DNA of 55,510 nt from Nocardioides sp. (GCF_014360585.1 NZ_JACIXG010000030.1:1-55510); one strand, 5' to 3'; shown: positions 45,419 to 54,600, counted from the first letter of the stretch. Notes: a model not told the origin generated them from the sequence alone. Made by a program: numbers and translations.

Positions 45419-45839
45419 CCTGCGTCAGCGCGTTGCGGCGGTGAGCTCCACGGAGATCACCGCCGCCATCGGCGTCGGCGGAGTCGTGATCGCGACGCTC
45501 CTGCCCGCCGGCGGCATCGAGGACGGCCCGGTGCTCTGCCCGTTCCGTGCGCTCACCGGCCTGCCCTGCCCGGGCTGTGGCCTCACCCGGTCGTGGGTCT
45601 ACCTGATGCACGGCGACATCGGCCTGGCGCTGGCCAGCAACTGGTTCGGCCCGGTCCTCATCCTGGCGGTCATCGCCTTGGTCGTCACCTCCGTGCGCGC
45701 CCGGTCTGCCGGGAAACGCCCCGCTGACCTGGACAATCTCGTCCGCAAACCGATCGTGCTCGGGACCTTCGCGCTCTTCCTCACCTACGGTGCCGCGCGC
45801 CTGATCCTCACCCTCGCCGGAGTAGTAGACCCCATCTAG
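45393..45839 (+). CDS. DUF2752 membrane protein
   Basis: A 148-residue protein with three membrane segments and the family signature [20 protein letters not shown], whose cysteines may bind metal or form a disulfide. It overlaps the previous gene by 26 bases and is probably co-transcribed. TM2 and DUF2752 proteins are often paired. Function unknown. Confidence 0.85.
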   Translation: MSTANPSPDLRQRVAAVSSTEITAAIGVGGVVIATLLPAGGIEDGPVLCPFRALTGLPCPGCGLTRSWVYLMHGDIGLALASNWFGPVLILAVIALVVTSVRARSAGKRPADLDNLVRKPIVLGTFALFLTYGAARLILTLAGVVDPI

Positions 45840-45875
45840 GTGGTCGAGCCGGTGGTCGAGCTTGTCGAGACCACC
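45840..45875. repeat. Dispersed repeat downstream of gnd
   Basis: A partial unit (GGTGGTCGAGCC) followed by a full copy (GGTGGTCGAGCTTGTCGAG then ACCACC). Confidence 0.9.
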
Positions 45876-45890
45876 CTCACAACCGAGGAC

Positions 45891-46781
45891 TCAGGCCTCG
45901 GACTCCGAGATCACCGCGTGCCCACCGAACCCGTTACGCATCGCGGCGACCGCCTTCATGGCGTGGTCGTCCTTCTGCCGCGAGACGAACCGCGCGAAGA
46001 GCGAGGCCGAGATCGCGGGCATCGGGACGGCGTTCTCGATCGCGGCCTCGACGGTCCACCGGCCCTCGCCCGAGTCTTCGGCGTAACCCCTGATCTTGTC
46101 GAGGTGCTCGTCGGCGCGCAGCTGCTCGACGAGAAGATCGAGAAGCCAGGAACGTACGACCGTCCCGGTCCGCCACGACGCGAAGATCTCCGGGACGTTG
46201 TCGACGATGTCGACCTTGTCGAGAAGCTCCCAGCCCTCGGCGTAGGCCTGCATCATCGCGTACTCGATGCCGTTGTGGACCATCTTGGAGAAGTGGCCGG
46301 CGCCGGGGGTCGAGCCGCAGTGGACCAGACCGTCCTCGGTGCCGGACGGCTTGAGCGCCTCGAAGGCGGGCATCACCTTGGCGGCGTTCTCGTCGGAGCC
46401 GCCGTACATCAGGGCGTAGCCGTTCTGAAGACCCCAGACACCTCCGGAGACTCCGCAGTCGACGAAACCGATGCCCTGCTCAGCGAGGCTCTCGGCGTTC
46501 TTGGCGTCGTCGGTGTACTTCGAGTTGCCGCCGTCGACGACCAGGTCGCCCTCACCGAGGAGCTCCTTGAGCTCGGCGATCGTGGAGCGGGTCGGCTCGC
46601 CTGCAGGCACCATCACCCAGACCACCTTGGGGCTGGGCAGCGCCTCGACCATCTCCGCCAGACTCGCCACGTCGGCGAGGTCCGGGTTGCGGTCGTATCC
46701 GACGACGGTGTGGCCAGCCTCCCGCAGCCGGGTGCGCATGTTGCCACCCATCTTGCCGAGGCCGACGAGTCCGATGTGCAT
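45891..46781 (-). CDS. gnd: 6-phosphogluconate dehydrogenase (decarboxylating), short GntZ type
   Basis: A 296-residue enzyme of the short class: Rossmann motif GLVGLGKMGGNM at the N-terminus, then VDGGNSKYTDD, GFVDCGVSGGVWGLQNGYALM and KMVHNGIEYAMMQAYAEG with the catalytic lysine. It converts 6-phosphogluconate to ribulose 5-phosphate. The dnaN-gnd-recF order is typical of actinobacteria. A repeat pair flanks it on each side. Confidence 0.95.
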   Translation of the reverse strand: MHIGLVGLGKMGGNMRTRLREAGHTVVGYDRNPDLADVASLAEMVEALPSPKVVWVMVPAGEPTRSTIAELKELLGEGDLVVDGGNSKYTDDAKNAESLAEQGIGFVDCGVSGGVWGLQNGYALMYGGSDENAAKVMPAFEALKPSGTEDGLVHCGSTPGAGHFSKMVHNGIEYAMMQAYAEGWELLDKVDIVDNVPEIFASWRTGTVVRSWLLDLLVEQLRADEHLDKIRGYAEDSGEGRWTVEAAIENAVPMPAISASLFARFVSRQKDDHAMKAVAAMRNGFGGHAVISESEA

Positions 46782-46801
46782 ACGAGATTTCCTTCAGATT
46801 C

Positions 46802-46845
46802 GGTGGTCGAGCTCAGATCCGGTGGTCGAGCTTGTCGAGACCACC
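46802..46845. repeat. Dispersed repeat between dnaN and gnd
   Basis: A partial unit GGTGGTCGAGCTC and then a full unit in the same orientation as the one on the other side of gnd. Confidence 0.9.
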
Positions 46846-46873
46846 CTACGAGCGAGGTGTGAGCGAGAGACGG

Positions 46874-48013
46874 TCAGGAGAGCAGGCGCCGCGGCATCAG
46901 CAGGTAGCGGAACCCCGGCTCCTCGCCGCCCTCGGCCGGCTTGCCGCTGATCACCACCGGCTTCGGAGCCTGCGTGAAGGCGAGCTCGACGACCTGCTGG
47001 TCGATGGCCTGCAGCCCGTCGAGGAGGAACTGTGGGTTGAACCCGGTGGTCAGCCCCTCACCCTCCATGGTCGCCTCGATGGACTCGGACGCCTGGGCCT
47101 CGTCGCCGGAACCCGCGTCGAGGGTGAGGACGCCGTCCTCGAAGACCATCTGGACCGCGGTGTTGCGCTCGGCGACCAGCGCGACGCGCTTGACCGACTC
47201 GATCAAGGAGGCCTTGTCGACGAGCGCGGTGGTGAGGTGCTCGGCCGGGAACAGGCTGCGCACCTTCGGGAACTCGCCGTCGAGCAGGCGCGTCGTGGTG
47301 CGTCGTACGCCACCCGCGGCCGCGCCCTCGAAGCCGATGATGCCCTCGCCGGTGCCGGTGGTGGACAGCGCGAGGGTGACCTCGCTGCCGCTGGTCAGCG
47401 ACTTGGCGGTGTCACCGAGGACCTTGGCCGGCACCAGCGCGGCCATGCTCTCGTCGGGGGTCGCCGGGTTCCACTCGAGCTCACGGTGGGAGAGCCGGAA
47501 GCGGTCGGTGGCGAGCAGCGAGATCGTGGAGCCCTCGATCTCGAGTCGCACGCCGGTCAGGACCGGGAGCATGTCGTCGCGGCCGGCGGCGGTCACGGCC
47601 TGGGCGACGGCGTGGGCGAACAGCTCCGACTTCACCGTGCCGGCAGCGGTCGGCATCTCCGGCAGGGTCGGGTAGTCCTCGACCGGCATCGTCTGCAGGC
47701 TGAACCGCGCGCTCCCGCAGGTGAGCGAGACGCGGGATCCGTCGGTGACCATCTCGACCGGCTTGGCCGGGAGGCTGCGGCAGATGTCGGCGAGCAACTT
47801 GCCCGACACCAGTGCCTTGCCCTCGTCGGCGACCTCGGCCGAGAGCGTCGCTCGCGCTGAGGTCTCGTAGTCGAAGGTCGAGAGCATCAGGCCCTCGTGA
47901 CCCGCCTCGATCAGGAGGCCGGAGAGCACCGGGGTGCTGGGGCGGACCGGAAGGCTGCGGGCAGCCCAGGCGACAGCATCCGCGAACACGTCGCGGTCGA
48001 CGCGGAACTTCAC
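46874..48013 (-). CDS. dnaN: DNA polymerase III beta sliding clamp
   Basis: A 379-residue clamp of standard length with three clamp domains; MKFRVDRDVFADAVAWAARSLP at the start, LLATDRFRLSHRELEW in the middle and the C-terminal RYLLMPRRLL that closes the ring. The GTG start has AGGACAGG upstream, and the open frame before it runs into oriC. Lies directly beside oriC. Confidence 0.96.
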   Translation of the reverse strand: MKFRVDRDVFADAVAWAARSLPVRPSTPVLSGLLIEAGHEGLMLSTFDYETSARATLSAEVADEGKALVSGKLLADICRSLPAKPVEMVTDGSRVSLTCGSARFSLQTMPVEDYPTLPEMPTAAGTVKSELFAHAVAQAVTAAGRDDMLPVLTGVRLEIEGSTISLLATDRFRLSHRELEWNPATPDESMAALVPAKVLGDTAKSLTSGSEVTLALSTTGTGEGIIGFEGAAAGGVRRTTTRLLDGEFPKVRSLFPAEHLTTALVDKASLIESVKRVALVAERNTAVQMVFEDGVLTLDAGSGDEAQASESIEATMEGEGLTTGFNPQFLLDGLQAIDQQVVELAFTQAPKPVVISGKPAEGGEEPGFRYLLMPRRLLS

Positions 48014-48179
48014 GATGACCTGTCCTTCTTCTAACTCGACATCGGGGCTGTTGAGGACATGCGGTCCCGGTTGTGCTTGAACCTTGGGGGAAGACGCCAC
48101 CGGTTCCGGAACGCCCCCGCGTTGACATGACCTGGAGTACGCATCCTGCCACGGACCGCCGACAACCGGTAAGCGCTCA

Positions 48180-48610
48180 GCCGTCTCGGCTCTGCACAGG
48201 CGTGCCTGTGGACTCCGGATCGCTGAGCGGGTTGTCCCCAGGGAAGGGCGCTCGAGGAATTTCACCGAGGATCCGTGGATTAAATAGTTTCGTACGTCGT
48301 AAGAGCATCTGTGGGAAATGTGGATGAAGGACGTCTTCGCAGGTGGCGGCCGCAAATATGATTCCACAGGGGGTGTGGACGCCCTGCTGAAATGACGCAC
48401 GTCACTGTGGGCTGTGGAGAGTTGTCGGCACTTCTGAGTGTTTTGTGCACAGGCCATCCCCTTTTCCATCCCATTTGAACGGCCGGTTCTCCACAGGTTT
48501 CGCCCAACCTGTGGGCTGTGGACAACCTTGGGAGAACCTCAGGAAATCTCGGCCAGTGGGTTTTGGAAATCCCAAAACGCGGACGAGGCACCTGTGGACG
48601 AGCCTCTGGA
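48180..48610. other. oriC: DnaA-box cluster between dnaN and dnaA
   Basis: At least eight DnaA-box-like sites occur. One is perfect (TGTGGACAA, 48517-48525). Near matches include TTGTCCCCA (48232-48240), TTCTCCACA (48487-48495), TTGTGCACA (48443-48451), TGTGGACGA (48593-48601), TGTGGACGC (48374-48382), TGTGGACTC (48207-48215) and TGTGGATGA (48319-48327). An AT-rich stretch (GGATTAAATAGTTTCG near 48277) may be the unwinding element. The remaining bases to dnaN (48014-48179) hold no gene. Confidence 0.85.
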
Positions 48611-48658
48611 GACGCCGCGAAGCGCCTGTGGTTCGAGCCTGTCGAGGAGCTGCGGAGC

Positions 48659-48803
48659 ACGTGAGAAGCCGGGGTCGAGCCCGTTGAGACCACGTGAGAA
48701 ACCGGGGTCGAGCCCCTTTGAGACCACGTGAGAAACCGGTGGTCGAGCCTGTCGAGACCACCCCGTGAGTCACGGTCGGGTGGTCTCGACAAGCTCGACC
48801 ACC
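48659..48803. repeat. Tandem degenerate and complete dispersed repeats between oriC and dnaA
   Basis: Three tandem units of 33-34 bases start with ACGTGAGAA and end GAGACC (48659, 48692, 48726); the third contains a full repeat (48738-48762). A copy in the opposite orientation follows (48779-48803). They separate the DnaA boxes from the dnaA stop codon. Confidence 0.85.
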
Positions 48804-48833
48804 GGTGGTGGTCGCGGCCTGCGTACGTCAGGT

Positions 48834-50582
48834 CTAGGCCTGGCGCGCCTGCATCTTGACGCGGTTGGTGAGCTCGGAGACCTGGTTGAAGACGGCGCGG
48901 CGCTCGGCGAGGAGCTGGTTGATCTTCCGCTCCGCGTACATCACCGTCGTGTGGTCGCGGCCGCCGAAGTGCTTGCCGATCTTGGGCAGGGAGTCCTCGG
49001 TGAGCTCACGGCACAGATACATGGCGATCTGGCGGGCCATGACGAGGTGACGCCCGCGCGACGGCCCGGTGAGCTCGTCGATCGACAGCCCGAAGTAGGC
49101 CGCGGTCTGGGCGATGATCAGGCCGGCGGTGATCTCCGGCTCGCCACCGTCGGGGATGAGATCCTTGAGCACGATCTCAGCCAGCGTCAGATCGACGTCC
49201 TGCCGGTTGAGGTTGGCGAACGCGGTCACCCGGATCAGCGCACCCTCGAGCTCGCGAATGTTGGTCTGGATCTTGCTCGCGATGAACTCGAGGACGTCCG
49301 GCGGCGCGGTGAGCCGCTCCATCGCCGCCTTCTTGCGAAGGATCGCGATGCGGGTCTCGATGTCGGGCGGCTGGACGTCGGTGATCAGACCCCACTCGAA
49401 CCGGTTGCGCAGCCGGTCCTCCAGCGCCTCGAGCCGCTTGGGCGGCCGGTCGGAGGTCAGCACGATCTGCTTGTTGGCGTTGTGGAGCGTGTTGAAGGTG
49501 TGGAAGAACTCCTCCTGCGTCTGGGTCTTCCCCTCCAAGAACTGGATGTCGTCGATCAGCAGGACGTCCACATCGCGGTAGCGCCGCTTGAACCGGTCCT
49601 GCCGGTCGTCGCGGATCGCGTTGATGAACTCGTTGGTGAACTCCTCCGAGCTGACGTAGCGCACCTTCGCCCCGGAGTAGAGGCTCCGGACGTAGTGGCC
49701 GATCGCATGCAGCAGGTGGGTCTTGCCGAGACCTGACTCCCCGTAGACGAGCAGCGGGTTGTAGGCCTTGCCCGGCGCTTCGCTGACCGCGACCGCGGCC
49801 GCGTGCGGGAACCGGTTGGAGGACCCGATGACGAATGTCTCGAAGGTGTACTTCGGGTTCAGCCGGGTCTCGAGGACGTTGTGGTTGGGCTCGCTCGGCC
49901 GGGTCGGCGGACCAGGGACGAGCGGCCGCGGTGGGACCGGCTCCTCGACAGGGGCCGCAGGAGGAGGCGGGGGATTTGTCGACATGTCGCCATAGCCGGG
50001 GCGTACGTCGTCGTTCCCCGCAGGGCGGGCCGGCTGCTGAGTGGGCGGCGGCGCGATGGGGGCCTGCGGGCCTGAGTACGCCGCGGGCGCCTCCGGCTCC
50101 TCGCGTGGCCCGGGCGACGGGGGTGGGCCGGGGATGAGACCCGGAGAGTTGGGCGGGTAGACCGACTGATGTGGGAAGGCCGACTGGCTGGGGTACGCCG
50201 ACTGGCCCGGGAAGGCCGTCTGTTGCTGAAGGGCAGCGGCGGCGGCAGCGTCTGCCGCGGCGATCTCCCGCTCGGAGATCATGATCGCCTGGGTGTCGGG
50301 ATCGGGCGTGACGTCGAGGTCGGGGTTCACGGTGACCGCGATGCGGATCTCGCGATGGAAGATCTCGCCCAGCGACTTCTCCAGGGAGCCACGCAGGCGG
50401 CCCTCGATCTGGTTGCGGGTGAAGTCGTTGGGGACCTCGACGATCGCGGTCGACCCGTGCAGAGTGAGTGGTTCGCTGTCTCGGAGCCAGGCGCGCTGGT
50501 TCGGCGGAAGCTCGGCGACCACCCGCGTCCATGCGGACTGGAGATCTGGCTGTGGTTCTGGCGCGAGGCCGGAGTGCTCCAC
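48834..50582 (-). CDS. dnaA: Chromosomal replication initiator DnaA
   Basis: A 582-residue initiator. Domain I (1-90) is followed by a long Pro/Gln/Ala-rich linker (about 110-215), the AAA+ domain with Walker [10 protein letters not shown] and Walker [13 protein letters not shown], and domain IV with [15 protein letters not shown] and the DnaA signature [14 protein letters not shown]. It binds the DnaA boxes next to it and unwinds oriC. GTG start with AGGAACCT upstream. The long linker is usual for high-GC actinobacteria. Confidence 0.97.
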   Translation of the reverse strand: MEHSGLAPEPQPDLQSAWTRVVAELPPNQRAWLRDSEPLTLHGSTAIVEVPNDFTRNQIEGRLRGSLEKSLGEIFHREIRIAVTVNPDLDVTPDPDTQAIMISEREIAAADAAAAAALQQQTAFPGQSAYPSQSAFPHQSVYPPNSPGLIPGPPPSPGPREEPEAPAAYSGPQAPIAPPPTQQPARPAGNDDVRPGYGDMSTNPPPPPAAPVEEPVPPRPLVPGPPTRPSEPNHNVLETRLNPKYTFETFVIGSSNRFPHAAAVAVSEAPGKAYNPLLVYGESGLGKTHLLHAIGHYVRSLYSGAKVRYVSSEEFTNEFINAIRDDRQDRFKRRYRDVDVLLIDDIQFLEGKTQTQEEFFHTFNTLHNANKQIVLTSDRPPKRLEALEDRLRNRFEWGLITDVQPPDIETRIAILRKKAAMERLTAPPDVLEFIASKIQTNIRELEGALIRVTAFANLNRQDVDLTLAEIVLKDLIPDGGEPEITAGLIIAQTAAYFGLSIDELTGPSRGRHLVMARQIAMYLCRELTEDSLPKIGKHFGGRDHTTVMYAERKINQLLAERRAVFNQVSELTNRVKMQARQA

Positions 50583-51126
50583 AGGTTCCTGCCTTCCCTG
50601 ATGGCTCGGGTGGTGGTCTTGGTACTGATGCAGCCTGGATTGATCCAGCGGTCTGGTCTACATCCTCCACAGACTTTTCCACAAGCTGTGGAGCATCTCC
50701 GAATGTAGGCATCGGAGACCAACCGAGACACGTTGCCGTCCGCGAGAATCCGACCGTATCGGCAGGTCAGGTGGGAAAATAAGATCCCAGCATGGCATCC
50801 CCCCGAATGCGGCCGAAGCTCCTGGCGCTGTGCAGGGAAACCTCGGTAGAGGACGAAACTACCGGCTGGCGGCCATGACGGGCAAGCCGTCCTCCACAGG
50901 TGGAGGGTGAATCACAGGGGTGTGATAGGGCGCGGGTTTGACCGTGGTTTCGCCGTCCACGTACCGTTGCTAGGTCACCTGGTCTACGGGTGCCGCATGT
51001 CCACGCCTCATCGGGGCGCGGACGGGCGGTGCTTGTTGAATCGGCCCGCCTGGATCCACCGAGGGCGACCCCAATCGTGCCGGACGAGCGACCGGCCACC
51101 ACACCACACCAACTAAGGAAGCACCC
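50583..51126. other. dnaA-rpmH intergenic region with further DnaA-box-like sites
   Basis: About 544 bases carry divergent promoters. TTTTCCACA (50675-50683) and TGTGGAGCA (50687-50695) form an inverted pair, CCTCCAC-AG-GTGGAGG (50891-50906) is a perfect palindrome, and GGGAAAATAAGATCCC (50772-50787) is AT-rich. No gene is supported. Confidence 0.65.
50938..50967 (+). promoter_or_regulatory. Probable rpmH promoter
   Basis: TTGACC and TACCGT are 18 bases apart and lie about 160 bases before rpmH, giving a long leader typical of this operon. Confidence 0.4.
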
Positions 51127-51264
51127 GTGAGCAAGCGTACTTACCAGCCGAACAACCGCCGCCGTCACAAGACGCACGGTTTCCGCCTGCGCATGCGCAC
51201 CCGTGCCGGCCGCGCGATCCTCGCTGCGCGCCGCGGCAAGGGTCGCAAGAGCCTGACCGTCTGA
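51127..51264 (+). CDS. rpmH: 50S ribosomal protein L34
   Basis: A 45-residue basic protein: [20 protein letters not shown], then [20 protein letters not shown]. This is the full L34 sequence type. AAGGAAG precedes the GTG. It opens the conserved rpmH-rnpA-yidD-yidC-jag operon. Confidence 0.97.
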   Translation: MSKRTYQPNNRRRHKTHGFRLRMRTRAGRAILAARRGKGRKSLTV

Positions 51265-51289
51265 GGCCCCGGCCTCAGCCACTACGCGC

Positions 51290-51643
51290 GTGCTGCCACG
51301 TCGCCACCGACTGGTCGATTCGTCGGGCTTCAAAGAAGCGGTACGACGAGGCAAGCGCGCGGGCTCGAAGAGCCTGGTGGTCCACCTGCTCGTCCCCGAC
51401 ACTGGCATCGCTGCCGATCGGGAGCGCGAGCCGCAGGTGGGCTTCGTGGTGAGCAAGGCCGTCGGTCCGGCCGTTGTCCGGAATCGCGTGAAACGCAGAC
51501 TGCGTCATCAGGCCCGGGAGTCCCTGAGCGGACTCCCGGGCTCTGCTGTGCTTGTGGTCCGTGCGCTTCCCCCTGCAGCTGGCGCTTCGTACGACGACCT
51601 CGGCACCGATCTGAAGCGTTGTCTCGCGCGGGTGCTGTCATGA
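51290..51643 (+). CDS. rnpA: Ribonuclease P protein component
   Basis: A 117-residue basic protein with the family start LPRRHRLVDSSGFKEAVRRGKRAG, VGFVVSKAVGPAVVRNRVKRRLRHQAR (the RNR motif) and SYDDLGTDLKRCL. It assists RNase P RNA in 5' tRNA maturation. GTG start; ATGA overlap with yidD. Confidence 0.95.
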   Translation: MLPRRHRLVDSSGFKEAVRRGKRAGSKSLVVHLLVPDTGIAADREREPQVGFVVSKAVGPAVVRNRVKRRLRHQARESLSGLPGSAVLVVRALPPAAGASYDDLGTDLKRCLARVLS

Positions 51644-51963
51644 GCCTCGTGCGGGGTGGTCTCGACAAGCTCGACCGCCTGCTGACGTACGTCCTGGTCG
51701 GACTGCTCCATGTGTGGCGGACGCTCATCAGTCCGCTGTACGGCGATGTGTGCCGCTACTACCCGTCGTGCTCGGCGTACGGGCTCGAGGCCGTCAAGAC
51801 GCACGGCCCCTGGCGCGGGAGCTGGCTGACGGTGCGCCGTCTGTGCCGTTGCGTCCCCTGGGCCAAGACTCGGGGCTTCGATCCTGTGCCACCCCCGAAG
51901 AATCCAAGAGACCCTGAAGACCTTGTCCGTGTAAGTGCGGACTCCCGACAACGAGGAGCCTGA
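51640..51963 (+). CDS. yidD: Membrane protein insertion efficiency factor YidD
   Basis: A 107-residue protein with the conserved core LISPLYGDVCRYYPSCSAYGLEAVKTHGPWRGSWLTVRRLCRC. An amphipathic start anchors it to the membrane, where it aids YidC. Residues about 6-14 (GGLDKLDRL) are encoded by a copy of the dispersed repeat, replacing the usual short N-terminus. The start overlaps the rnpA stop. Confidence 0.92.
   Translation: MSLVRGGLDKLDRLLTYVLVGLLHVWRTLISPLYGDVCRYYPSCSAYGLEAVKTHGPWRGSWLTVRRLCRCVPWAKTRGFDPVPPPKNPRDPEDLVRVSADSRQRGA
51656..51680. repeat. Dispersed repeat inside yidD
   Basis: GGTGGTCTCGACAAGCTCGA followed by CCGCC, one base different from the common unit at the end, read in frame. 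Confidence 0.8.
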
Positions 51964-51966
51964 TCC

Positions 51967-52956
51967 GTGGGAGCCATAGGCGATCTGTTCGGATGGATCG
52001 CAACACCGCTGTATTACGCCATCTCGGGCATCCTGCTCGTGTGGCAGAAGGCGTTCTCGTACGTCATTCCGTCCGAAGGCTGGCAGTGGGCGCTGGCCAT
52101 CGTCGGTCTGACCGTGACCATCCGCGCCCTGCTGATCCCGCTGTTCGTGAAGCAGATCAAGTCCAGCCGGAACATGCAGCTGCTGCAGCCGCGGGTGAAG
52201 GAGCTGCAGAAGAAGTACGGTCATGACCGCGAGAAGCTCGCCGCCGAGACCATGAAGCTCTACAAGGACTCGGGCACCAACCCGTTCGCGTCCTGCCTGC
52301 CGCTGCTGCTGCAGATGCCGATCTTCTTCGTGCTGTTCCGCATGCTGGAGCACGCCTCGAACGGTGACGGCAAGGGCTTCCTGAGCGACGCCGACGCCCA
52401 CGAGTTCGCCAGCTCGACCTGGCTCGGCTCGTTGCTCTCGGACCAGTTCACGACGGCCGACCACATCAGCACGTACTTCCTCACCGGGTTCCTGGTCCTG
52501 GCGATGATCGCCACGACCTTCCTCACCCAGCGCCAGCTGATGTCGAAGAACATGCCTGCCGACGCGATGACCGGACAGTACGCGCAGCAGCAGAAGCTGC
52601 TGCTGTACGTGCTGCCTGTCGTGTTCGCCGTCGGTGGTATCGCCTTCCCGGTCGGAACGATCCTCTACTGGACCTCCTCCAACCTGTGGACGATGGGTCA
52701 GCAGTTCTACGTGATCCGCAACAACCCCGCACCGGGGACGCCGGCCTTCGACGCCAAGCAGGAGCGCGACCGGGCCAAGCGTAAGAAGAAGGGCATGACC
52801 GACGCGGAGATCGACATCGTCGAAGCCGAGGAGACGGTCACCGAGAAGCGTCCGGTGCAGCGCAACCAGCCCAAGAACCAGACCAGGAGCCAGCGGAAGA
52901 AGGCCGGCACGACCGCCGGTCGCTCCACGACCCAGAAGGACGGGGGAACCAAGTGA
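51967..52956 (+). CDS. yidC: Membrane protein insertase YidC
   Basis: A 329-residue Oxa1-family insertase of actinobacterial length. Helices are visible near residues 10-28, 38-57, 105-125, 170-190 and 215-240; the conserved GLTVTIRALLIPLFVKQIKSS block holds the positively charged groove. A lysine-rich tail (KRKKKGMTDAE, RSQRKKAG) binds ribosomes. GAGGAG precedes the GTG. Four-base overlap with jag. Confidence 0.95.
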   Translation: MGAIGDLFGWIATPLYYAISGILLVWQKAFSYVIPSEGWQWALAIVGLTVTIRALLIPLFVKQIKSSRNMQLLQPRVKELQKKYGHDREKLAAETMKLYKDSGTNPFASCLPLLLQMPIFFVLFRMLEHASNGDGKGFLSDADAHEFASSTWLGSLLSDQFTTADHISTYFLTGFLVLAMIATTFLTQRQLMSKNMPADAMTGQYAQQQKLLLYVLPVVFAVGGIAFPVGTILYWTSSNLWTMGQQFYVIRNNPAPGTPAFDAKQERDRAKRKKKGMTDAEIDIVEAEETVTEKRPVQRNQPKNQTRSQRKKAGTTAGRSTTQKDGGTK

Positions 52957-53474
52957 CGACTCAGGATGTGAGCGAGACCGAGGTCGAGACTGTGGAGGCG
53001 GTCAGCGAAGAGACGCGCCTCAAGCAGCTCGAGCAGGAAGGTGACATCGCGGCGGACTACCTCGAGGAGCTCCTCGACATCGCCGACCTCGATGGTGACC
53101 TCGACATGGACGTCGAGGGCGACCGTGCCGCCGTCTCGATCGTCGGGGGAGACCTGCAGCAGTTGGTCGGTCGTCACGGGGAGGTCCTGGACGCACTTCA
53201 GGAGCTGACCCGGCTCGCGGTCTACCGTGAGACCGGCGAGCGGTCCCGCCTGATGCTCGACGTCGGTGGCTACCGCGCCGACCGTCGCTCGACGCTGATG
53301 GCGCTCGCCGAGGAGACCGTGGCGAAGGTCCAGGAGTCCGGTGCCCCGGTCTCGCTGAAGCCGATGTCGCCCTTCGAACGGAAGGTCGTGCACGACGCCG
53401 TCGCCGCCGCCGGCCTCACCTCTGAGTCGTCCGGTGTCGAGCCGCGGCGCTACGTGGTCGTCCTGCCTGACTGA
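52953..53474 (+). CDS. jag: Jag/KhpB RNA-binding protein (KH and R3H domains)
   Basis: A 173-residue protein: acidic start, KH-like Jag domain with VGGDLQQLVGRHGEVLDALQELTRLA, and C-terminal R3H domain (YRADRRSTLMALAEETVAKV, PFERKVVHDAVAA). KhpB with KhpA binds RNA and affects division. It overlaps yidC and ends the operon before a very strong terminator. Confidence 0.92.
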   Translation: MTTQDVSETEVETVEAVSEETRLKQLEQEGDIAADYLEELLDIADLDGDLDMDVEGDRAAVSIVGGDLQQLVGRHGEVLDALQELTRLAVYRETGERSRLMLDVGGYRADRRSTLMALAEETVAKVQESGAPVSLKPMSPFERKVVHDAVAAAGLTSESSGVEPRRYVVVLPD

Positions 53475-53480
53475 CGCTGA

Positions 53481-53528
53481 CAAAGAGATCGCCCCTCGTG
53501 CCGTGTGGCACGAGGGGCGATCTCTTTG
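53481..53528. terminator. Strong terminator after jag
   Basis: A 22-base perfect stem (CAAAGAGATCGCCCC then TCGTGCC, and its complement) with a four-base loop, flanked by A- and T-rich ends. Confidence 0.9.
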
Positions 53529-53529
53529 T

Positions 53530-53543
53530 GTTTCACGTGGAAC
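53530..53543. promoter_or_regulatory. parS-like site, one mismatch
   Basis: GTTTCACGTGGAAC differs from the ParB site GTTTCACGTGAAAC at one base. It starts two bases after the jag terminator. Confidence 0.65.
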
Positions 53544-53548
53544 GGGAT

Positions 53549-53615
53549 GGTGGTCGAGCTTGTCGACACCACGACCTCGCGGTCGTACGGTGGTCTCGAC
53601 AAGCTCGACCACCGG
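53549..53615. repeat. Two dispersed repeats between parS-like site and L,D-transpeptidase
   Basis: A copy GGTGGTCGAGCTTGTCGACA-CCA and an opposite copy (53589-53615) surround the spacer ACGACCTCGCGGTCGT, itself partly palindromic. They lie just beyond the L,D-transpeptidase stop codon. Confidence 0.85.
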
Positions 53616-53621
53616 GGTTGG

Positions 53622-54377
53622 TCAGGAGCGGTAGACGACGACCCGGTCACCGATACGGATCTGGTCGAAGACCCACGCGATGGCCGCCTTCTTGCGGACG
53701 TTCACGCAGCCGTGGGAGCAACCGTTGTAGCCGCGGGCGGCGAAGTCCGACGAGTAGTGCACGGCCTGGCCGCCGGAGTAGAACATCGCGTACGGCATTG
53801 GCGTGTGGTAGATCGAGGAGACGTGGTTGCGGCTCTTCTTGAAGACCTTGAAGGCGCCCATCCGGCTCGGGTTGGCCTTGCAGCCGAAGCGAGCGTCCAT
53901 CGCCTTGAGGATCTTGCCGCCGCGTACGTAGCGCATCCGACGGTCGGTCTTGTCGATGCAGAGGACGCGGCCGGTGAGGCAGCGGCGGTCGAGGTTGTAC
54001 AGCGTCGCGTCGGTCGGCGTGCTCGTCTTCGAGCGGAGACGGTCGAGCGTGCGCTGGTTGACCTTGCCGGTGATGGCCAGGCGCTGGTTGCGCTGGAAGG
54101 TCTTGACGGCGCCGGTGGTCTTCGTTCCGTAGGTGCCGGTGACCCGGCCGGTGTAGATGCCCTTCTCCTTGAGGCGAGCCTGGATCTTGCGCACCCCGAG
54201 ACCGGTGGAGCCCTGCTGGTAGAGAACCTTGTATGCCGTCTGCAGTCCGAGCTGCCCGAGCGAGGTCGTCGGCGCGGTTGCCTGTGCGCTGCTCGTGGCA
54301 GCGATCGAGCCGAGGGAGAATCCCAAGGCGAGGATGGCGGTGAGGAAGATCGCCACCGGGGTTCTACGGACGTTCAC
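53622..54377 (-). CDS. L,D-transpeptidase with peptidoglycan-binding domain
   Basis: A 251-residue exported protein. A signal peptide (RRTPVAIFLTAILALGFSLG, cleavage likely after AQA) precedes a PG_binding_1 domain (LGVRKIQARLKEKGIYTGRV, KTFQRNQRLAITGKV) and a YkuD catalytic domain with AVHYSSDF and GYNGCSHGCVNVR, containing the catalytic His and Cys. It forms 3-3 cross-links or attaches proteins to peptidoglycan. GGAG precedes the GTG used; an ATG six codons upstream is less likely. Confidence 0.9.
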   Translation of the reverse strand: MNVRRTPVAIFLTAILALGFSLGSIAATSSAQATAPTTSLGQLGLQTAYKVLYQQGSTGLGVRKIQARLKEKGIYTGRVTGTYGTKTTGAVKTFQRNQRLAITGKVNQRTLDRLRSKTSTPTDATLYNLDRRCLTGRVLCIDKTDRRMRYVRGGKILKAMDARFGCKANPSRMGAFKVFKKSRNHVSSIYHTPMPYAMFYSGGQAVHYSSDFAARGYNGCSHGCVNVRKKAAIAWVFDQIRIGDRVVVYRS

Positions 54378-54600
54378 ATCAGCTCCGTGGGTCATGATTG
54401 GTGGCCCGGTCGCGCGGGCCGCTGGGGTCGCATCGATTGCGACTTCTACGACTAAGACGTTCGAGCAGCGCGCGCGGTTGCATCAGATTCGCAAGGCTGC
54501 CCGCGGACTTTAGCGCACCGCGCACCCCGGTGGCGCCTTCCGGCCACGTTCTGCGGATCCGTTGGGTCGCCGCCTCTCGTCGGCCGTTCTGGCGGTCTGT

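Noticed and set aside
48280..48792. Open frames across oriC
   Set aside because: They consist of translated DnaA boxes and repeats and have no start signals.
50907..51116. A 69-codon frame upstream of rpmH
   Set aside because: It overlaps the probable rpmH promoter and leader and has no similarity to a known family.
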